Below the pieces are notes generated by a model. That model saw only the letters and a program-made list of their open reading frames with translations. It had not been told where the DNA came from and searched no databases. From NCBI GenBank assembly GCA_964544305.1, contig CAZJAZ010000038.1:1-26993 (forward strand): a stretch of 26,993 nt of DNA, read 5' to 3'. This document shows, one piece after another, positions 21,886 to 26,993 of this stretch. The position numbers were made by a program, and so were the translations under genes. Position 1 is the stretch's first letter. Every line of letters starts with the position of its first letter. This stretch comes from JAFDWI01 sp964544305. GTDB taxonomy: Bacteria > Actinomycetota > Acidimicrobiia > Acidimicrobiales > Iamiaceae.

Positions 21886-23769
21886 TCAACATGCGATCGC
21901 GTCGATACAGCTCCCTGGTGGTCCGAGAAACATTGCAACGGGAAGACCAATGTCTGACATGCGTGACATGGCTTGGGTTGCAGCCAATGGCAGTGCCGTG
22001 TTGAGCGAAGCGGCGGTCAAGCTTGTGTCAACGACGTCGGGGTCGGCACCGGCTTGTGCAATGAGTCGGCGGGCTTTGGTTCGCAACTGTGCGAACTCGA
22101 CTTTTTCCGCGTCGGTTCTCCCGTCGTAGTACGCAACTTCAACGACGCCGGGTTTTGCACGCCACTCGTCAATGTTGGTCTCGCCCACCGAAAGATGGAT
22201 GACGCCGCGTTCTTGACCGACCGGAATGAGTTCGCCGCGCGGCACAATGCCCCAAAAGTTTGGTCGCATGCCAACGGGTATCCCGCTTCCCATCAGTTCG
22301 TCGTAGACCGTGTAACCGGCACTTCCAATCTTGACCGCGTCGAACCAGGTGACGAGGTAGCGTCCATGACCGGTATCGCCTGGCACCTTGCCCGATTGAA
22401 TCGCATCAATGGTTTGGGGAATTACATGGGCCATTTGATTTGACAACATGCGATCCGGAATCTCAGCGCGGGCAGCACCGACATTGAGCGCAACAAAAAG
22501 GAGGACCATTGCGACGGTCAAAACCACTTGTGCACGTCGTTGCATAAGTTCTTTGCGGGGTACGGCGATCTTGGATCGTGACACCACAACACAGATGCTC
22601 CACACAATCGACGCCAGCATGGCCGAGCAGATCGTCCACATCCACATCATCAAATACCAATACAAGTCGTCGTAGATTTTGGAGAGCGCTACGAGCGCAA
22701 AGACCAATGCGATCCCAATCACCGTATTGAGAAGCACCAACAAGCGAACTCGGTTTCGCCAAGCAAACACCGCGCCCACCAGCCAGATCGCGAGAAAAAC
22801 GGCGCCAACCCAGTTTCCGTTGAGGACGACAAACGCAATTCGATTCCCGCGCACCAGTTGGAACGGATCAAGGTGTGCCAATACGAGATGTATGCCTTGT
22901 TGAATTCCACCTGCAGCTTTGGGTGGGTGTGCGAGGTCGTTCCAGATCAAGTTGAGGTTGCCACCCGAGCCCCAACGAAGTTGTTCGTACACCGGTGGCG
23001 ACCACAACAGCGCACCAAGAGCAATGGACGAAACAAACCAGGTAAGCACATGTCGCCCCGAAGGCAACTCGCGTTCGCTATCCATGAGCCAACGCAGCCG
23101 ATGGCTTGACACATCGGTTCGCCGCCGCCAGATCCACCACACAAGCCACCCACCGGATGTTGCCGCAACGACCCCGCCACCCATACCCAAATAGGGAACA
23201 TGGGTTTGCATGCAATACGAGGCGGCCAATACCAATACCGGCAGCATCGCGAGATCATCGGCGAGTACCGACCACGCGGCAAGAAGCACGACAGTCCAGG
23301 CCATGAGTGGCAAGTACGGATTCCAAGGTTGTTCAACAACGATGATGCCGAACGTGTGGACGAGCAGAAGCACGCACGCGCTCACACCGATCATGAGGCG
23401 AACGCCGCCACGACGCCAACCCAGCCAAATTGCGCCAGCGATCCACAACAAATTGACCGCAAAGGCACCGGCGAAAAGGGCCCACGATGTTGATCCAAAA
23501 AGTTTGTAGAACGGTGCAAGAAAGTAGAAGCTCAGCGGCCCCGGGTGACTTCCGGTATGGACACCAAAGATGCCAAGACGTCCCGGCAATCCAATGAGCG
23601 GCGGATGGGTACTAAAGACTCCTCGGACACGAATTTCTGTCTGTGCAAGATCAAGGACCACATACGGTTTTGGGTGCGCAAGATTGATCGCCGCGAGAAC
23701 AAATGGGATCGCGAAAAGGCCGAAGAGTACTCCGGCGAGTAGTCGTGGGCGACCAACGAGTCGTTTCAC
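21886..23769 (-). CDS. GT-C-like polytopic membrane glycosyltransferase (putative)
   Basis: A 627-aa membrane protein with about ten hydrophobic helices in residues 10-430 and a C-terminal extracytoplasmic domain (~440-627). The first outside loop holds DLAQTEIRVRG (Asp40, Glu45) and then THPPLIGLPGRLG and SHPGPLSFYFLAP, an arrangement typical of GT-C enzymes, which use polyprenyl-phosphate sugars. A transfer reaction on surface glycan or protein is therefore likely but unproven. GTG 23769 overlaps the epimerase stop (GTGA), so the gene is coupled to the two SDR proteins upstream. The last residues (GPPGSCIDAIAC) carry two Cys. Confidence 0.75.
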   Translation of the reverse strand: MKRLVGRPRLLAGVLFGLFAIPFVLAAINLAHPKPYVVLDLAQTEIRVRGVFSTHPPLIGLPGRLGIFGVHTGSHPGPLSFYFLAPFYKLFGSTSWALFAGAFAVNLLWIAGAIWLGWRRGGVRLMIGVSACVLLLVHTFGIIVVEQPWNPYLPLMAWTVVLLAAWSVLADDLAMLPVLVLAASYCMQTHVPYLGMGGGVVAATSGGWLVWWIWRRRTDVSSHRLRWLMDSERELPSGRHVLTWFVSSIALGALLWSPPVYEQLRWGSGGNLNLIWNDLAHPPKAAGGIQQGIHLVLAHLDPFQLVRGNRIAFVVLNGNWVGAVFLAIWLVGAVFAWRNRVRLLVLLNTVIGIALVFALVALSKIYDDLYWYLMMWMWTICSAMLASIVWSICVVVSRSKIAVPRKELMQRRAQVVLTVAMVLLFVALNVGAARAEIPDRMLSNQMAHVIPQTIDAIQSGKVPGDTGHGRYLVTWFDAVKIGSAGYTVYDELMGSGIPVGMRPNFWGIVPRGELIPVGQERGVIHLSVGETNIDEWRAKPGVVEVAYYDGRTDAEKVEFAQLRTKARRLIAQAGADPDVVDTSLTAASLNTALPLAATQAMSRMSDIGLPVAMFLGPPGSCIDAIAC

Positions 23770-24797
23770 GGCAAGTACTTCAACACCTTGAGCGCTCCGA
23801 GTTTCGCGGGGGACTGATGAACCGAGCCCGACCGTGAATCAAGCGTTGCACGATGTTCCAGGTACCACTCGTACGACTCAATCATCATTTGTGCGTTCGA
23901 AAACTTTGCCGACCAGCCGAGTTCTTTCTCGGCTTTCGATGAATCGAAGTACAACGATTCGCCATAGAGCAACCAATGATACGGGGCAAGCGGCACGAGA
24001 TGTGCGAGCGATGCGCCTTTCATCGCAGCCCGTGCGGCTGCCATCGGTAGCGGTTGGATCCGAGATCCGGTTCCCGCATGGTCAATGAGGGCCTGGAGCG
24101 TTTCACGCAGCGTGCCAAATTCGGTGGCGCCAATGTTGTAGCTCGTCGGACCGGATCGAAACGCTGCGGCCAAGGTCGCATCCGCCAAATCTTCAGCGTG
24201 AACAAACTGATAGCGGTTGTCGCCACGTCCAAGTATGGGTATCGGGGCGCCTTCTCGAATCAGGTCGAACAACATGGCCATGATGCCGAGTCGCCCATGT
24301 CCCATGATCGTGCGGGGGCGAACAACGGTGACATCTAGACCACTAGCGACCGCGTCCGCACACAAGTCCTCACCAATCAATTTGGCTCGGCCGTACGCTT
24401 CGACCGGTGTCGGCGGCGTCTGTTCGGTGACCGGATTGGATTTCGGGATGCCATAAACGGCACTCGTTGACGTATGCACAACTTTGCCAACGTGTGCATC
24501 CCGTGCCGCAATCAACAGGTTTGCGGTGCCCGTGACGTTGACAGATTCGAAAAGCTCGCGGTCTTTAGCAAGTGGAACTTGAGCGACGTTATGCAAGACG
24601 ATGTCGATGCCCTCGCAGGCCTCGCGCACGATCGCGGAATCGCGAATGTCTCCGTGCACAAATTCGCTGGCAGCAACGTCGTGTGACGGAGGGTTCAAAT
24701 CAAGAATCCGTACCGCATGTCCCGCGCTGCGTGCTTTGTCTGCAAGCACCGTTCCGAAATAGCCACTACCGCCGGTGATCAAAATATTTGTCGTCAT
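23766..24797 (-). CDS. Extended SDR, NAD-dependent epimerase/dehydratase-like
   Basis: A 343-aa extended short-chain dehydrogenase. It has ITGGSGYFG (7-15) for NAD(P), FVHGDIRD for the adenine side, HTSTSAVYG with the catalytic Ser/Thr, and the active-site pair YGRAK (Tyr135, Lys139). The overall look fits nucleotide-sugar epimerases or 3-beta-hydroxysteroid dehydrogenase-type proteins. The start ATG 24797 follows the TAG of the upstream SDR gene with no gap, and its own stop overlaps the GT-C-like gene, so the three genes are one translational unit. The substrate is unknown; nucleotide sugar is favoured by the membrane neighbour. Confidence 0.87.
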   Translation of the reverse strand: MTTNILITGGSGYFGTVLADKARSAGHAVRILDLNPPSHDVAASEFVHGDIRDSAIVREACEGIDIVLHNVAQVPLAKDRELFESVNVTGTANLLIAARDAHVGKVVHTSTSAVYGIPKSNPVTEQTPPTPVEAYGRAKLIGEDLCADAVASGLDVTVVRPRTIMGHGRLGIMAMLFDLIREGAPIPILGRGDNRYQFVHAEDLADATLAAAFRSGPTSYNIGATEFGTLRETLQALIDHAGTGSRIQPLPMAAARAAMKGASLAHLVPLAPYHWLLYGESLYFDSSKAEKELGWSAKFSNAQMMIESYEWYLEHRATLDSRSGSVHQSPAKLGALKVLKYLP

Positions 24798-25844
24798 CTA
24801 AAGAGCAATTCCATGTTCGACACACCAGCGAATTGAAGTCCGCATGCCTTCGACCAGATCGACTTTGGGCTCATATCCCAACTCGTCACGTGCCAAGGTG
24901 ACGTCGCAGGCGATTGTGTCGGTGAGTTCGCCGATCACATGAATGGCTTGGGAATACTTACCCAGACCTTGCAGTCGAGCATCGACTTTCTCTGCAATTG
25001 TTCCCACAAATCCAGGAATGGGAATGTTGCGGTCGGTGACGTCAAATCCCTCATCGACAAAGGCTTGACGGACCCCAGAAAAGATGTCTTTGAGTGCGTA
25101 GGGTTGCGCATCGGCAATCCAATATGCGCTCCCCGACGCTACATCCGCTGCTGCCGCACACAGCATGCCGTCAACCAGGTTTTGGGTGTACACCATTGAA
25201 CGACGTTGGTTCCCCTTGCCGACGAGTGGAAAGCGTCCGCGACGTAACGTTCGCAGGAACTGCGTTTGGCGATCGGGCTGCCAGGGGCCATAGAACCAGG
25301 GCGGTCGCACGATCAACACGTGCAGGTCACCAGATTGTGCGTAGCGGCCAACGATTTCTTCGGCTTCGAGTTTCGACGCGCCGTATCCCATGTACGGGTT
25401 GAACGGCGAGGCCTCGGTGAACACGTGGTCAATGGTCGGATTCGCGCCAAAGGGCGAGTTTGACGAAACATGCACGACGCGCGCGGCACCCGCTCGCTTC
25501 GCACCGTCCATCACCATTTCGGTGCCCCCAACGTTCACGTCAAAGAACTCCCGGACACCGGTTGTGGGGTGGATCACACCTGCCGTGTGAAACACGGTTG
25601 GTGACGTCGTTCCGTCAAAAAGCGCTGCAACCGCTTGAGGATCACGAACGTCACCAACGACGGAGTGAACCGACTCGCCCAATACATCGGTCATGGCCGC
25701 TTCCGCTTCATCGCGCACCAACGCATGAATGGCTCGACCGTTCTTTGCGAGCACGCGCATGAGGTTTCGACCGAGCCACCCGGCGGCTCCGGTCACGACG
25801 TACGTTGAATCGTCGGACGGTGCGGACGCAGAAAGTGTGGACAT
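24798..25844 (-). CDS. Extended SDR, epimerase / 3-beta-HSD-like
   Basis: A 348-aa extended SDR with a Rossmann motif VVTGAAGWLGRNL (16-28), SVVGDVRDPQ, HVSSNSPFG (catalytic Ser region) and the active-site pair YGASK (Tyr154, Lys158). It differs clearly from the downstream SDR, so the pair is not a recent duplication. ATG 25844 has AAGG about 5 nt before its spacer (AAGGTAGCC-ATG), and this is the first gene of the three-gene minus-strand operon. Sugar-nucleotide or steroid-like substrates are both possible. The 85-nt region shared with the divergent ATPase gene should hold both promoters, but no good consensus boxes are visible. Confidence 0.87.
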   Translation of the reverse strand: MSTLSASAPSDDSTYVVTGAAGWLGRNLMRVLAKNGRAIHALVRDEAEAAMTDVLGESVHSVVGDVRDPQAVAALFDGTTSPTVFHTAGVIHPTTGVREFFDVNVGGTEMVMDGAKRAGAARVVHVSSNSPFGANPTIDHVFTEASPFNPYMGYGASKLEAEEIVGRYAQSGDLHVLIVRPPWFYGPWQPDRQTQFLRTLRRGRFPLVGKGNQRRSMVYTQNLVDGMLCAAAADVASGSAYWIADAQPYALKDIFSGVRQAFVDEGFDVTDRNIPIPGFVGTIAEKVDARLQGLGKYSQAIHVIGELTDTIACDVTLARDELGYEPKVDLVEGMRTSIRWCVEHGIAL

Positions 25845-25929
25845 GGCTACCTTGTTTAGTCCAAATGGGCAGATTTGCTGGTGCGCGTAGAAGCGCTGAC
25901 CGGCGCGGACTGTCTACGCTTGACGAGCA

Positions 25930-26993
25930 ATGGAGGCGAGTCAAGCACAGGCGATGCTGCAAGGATTGCGCAGCAGCGAGGTTGAGGCACGTCGCGCCCG
26001 GGGTGAGGTCAACGTTGTTCCAGACGAAACAACACGTTCCATCGGCGAAATTGTGCGGGCAAACGTGTTCACGCCCTTCAACTTTTTGCTCGGTGGTTTA
26101 CTCGTCGTCATTCTCATTGTGGGACCACTCAACGATGCACTTTTCGGCGGGGTGATCATTGCGAACGCGGCGATTGGTGTGATCCAAGAGATTCGCGCGA
26201 AGCGAACATTGGACCGATTGTCGTTGTTGTCGTCGCCGCGTGCGATGGTGCATCGCGACGGCACGGCGGTCGAGATCATGGTCAACGAGATCGTGCTCAA
26301 TGACGTCATTGCGTTGCAGCCGGGAAGTCAGATTCCAGTTGATGGCGATGTCATCGTGTCCAAAGAACTTGAAGTTGACGAAAGTTTGTTGACCGGTGAG
26401 TCCGATGCAATCGTCAAGCAACCTGGCGATCAGGTGCTGTCGGGGAGTTTCGTGGCCGCCGGTTCTGGTGTTTTCCAGGCCACTCGGGTCGGAGTTGATG
26501 CCTATGCGGCAACGATTGCCGCTGACGCAAAACGCTTTACGTTGGCGCGATCTGAGTTGCGCAGCGGAATCGATTTGATTATCAAGCTCGTGGGTTTTCT
26601 GATGATTCCCACGGGCATTTTGTTGCTGGTCAATCAGTTGCGCCTTCATTCGAGCATCGCCCATTCGATCGGGGGTACGGTTGCCGGGCTCGTCGCCATG
26701 GTGCCAGAAGGTCTCGTGTTGCTCACGAGCATTGCATTTGCGGCGAGCGTGGTGCGCTTAGGTCGGCGGCGTGTGCTTGTCCAAGAGCTTCCTGCGGTCG
26801 AGACGCTCGCTCGGGTTGATGTGGTCTGTCTTGACAAGACCGGCACGTTGACCAAGGGTGATCTGTTGTTGGCCAAGATTGTGCCGGGTCCTCGCGTCAG
26901 CGACGACGCGGCACGCCAAGCGTTGGCGAGTCTCGTTGTGGTTGAAGAATCACCGAATGCGACGTTGCGGGCGTTGGCCCGCGGGGTCGTCCC
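25930..26993 (+). CDS. CtpE-like P-type cation ATPase, N-terminal part
   Basis: The gene runs off the window; 354 codons are present. It encodes a P-type ATPase that pumps cations across the membrane. Seen: IGEIVRANVFTPFNFLLGGL (first helix region), ANAAIGVIQEIRAKRTLDRL, the actuator motif LTGES (Thr155-Gly156-Glu157), VPEGL in transmembrane helix 4 (258-262), QELPAVETLARVDVVCLDKTGTLT with phosphorylated Asp302. The VPEGL motif and lack of CPC or N-terminal metal-binding domains speak against a heavy-metal pump. From memory the sequence strongly resembles mycobacterial CtpE, linked to calcium uptake. ATG 25930 fits the family start; its Shine-Dalgarno is weak. The rest of the P, N and C-terminal membrane domains lie beyond the window. 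Confidence 0.92.
   Translation, partial: MEASQAQAMLQGLRSSEVEARRARGEVNVVPDETTRSIGEIVRANVFTPFNFLLGGLLVVILIVGPLNDALFGGVIIANAAIGVIQEIRAKRTLDRLSLLSSPRAMVHRDGTAVEIMVNEIVLNDVIALQPGSQIPVDGDVIVSKELEVDESLLTGESDAIVKQPGDQVLSGSFVAAGSGVFQATRVGVDAYAATIAADAKRFTLARSELRSGIDLIIKLVGFLMIPTGILLLVNQLRLHSSIAHSIGGTVAGLVAMVPEGLVLLTSIAFAASVVRLGRRRVLVQELPAVETLARVDVVCLDKTGTLTKGDLLLAKIVPGPRVSDDAARQALASLVVVEESPNATLRALARGVV

Overview
The window looks like a chromosomal segment of a G+C-rich actinobacterium. Signs in the sequence are a tRNA-Phe with encoded CCA and an A-type T-loop (ATCGACG), frequent GTG/TTG starts, an RF3 with an NKWD G4 motif, a histidinol-phosphatase of the inositol-monophosphatase type, and a P-type ATPase very like mycobacterial CtpE. 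The Thr-rich TTTTTSTTLP linker in a secreted protein is a style I associate with Acidimicrobiia, so that class is a reasonable but unproven guess. There is no sign of phage, plasmid or insertion sequences.

Layout. Positions 1-53 hold the 3' part of tRNA-Phe. From 65 to 15005 twelve genes lie on the minus strand. In transcription order they are: a DUF695/RraB-like protein, a DUF1345 membrane protein, a secreted glycosidase-like protein, purL, an NHL-type lipoprotein, purF, purM, a carboxymuconolactone-decarboxylase-family protein, an SDR dehydrogenase, pyrE, an ACT-domain malic enzyme and a HAD hydrolase. Most junctions are tight. Purine and pyrimidine synthesis are therefore mixed with two exported proteins of unknown role. 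Between the SDR gene and pyrE lies the one clearly non-coding, structured stretch (2919-3180): a perfect 24-bp inverted repeat touching the pyrE ribosome binding site, a 15-nt purine tract, and a 13-bp tandem repeat array that contains a 100-N assembly gap.

From 15026 the strands alternate. A secreted TAP-type alpha/beta hydrolase (+) converges with prfC (-). Next comes a four-gene plus-strand operon: hisN, a His-rich exported membrane protein, a 109-aa protein, and a GMC oxidoreductase. A minus-strand operon follows, with two extended SDR sugar-epimerase-like proteins and a GT-C-like polytopic membrane protein, suggesting envelope glycan work. The window ends inside a CtpE-like cation ATPase (+).

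Most genes are housekeeping. The best candidates for something undescribed are the pyrE leader with its hairpin and repeats, the lipoprotein placed between purL and purF, and the small protein fused by ATGA overlap to the GMC oxidoreductase. No complete novel system could be demonstrated from sequence reading alone.
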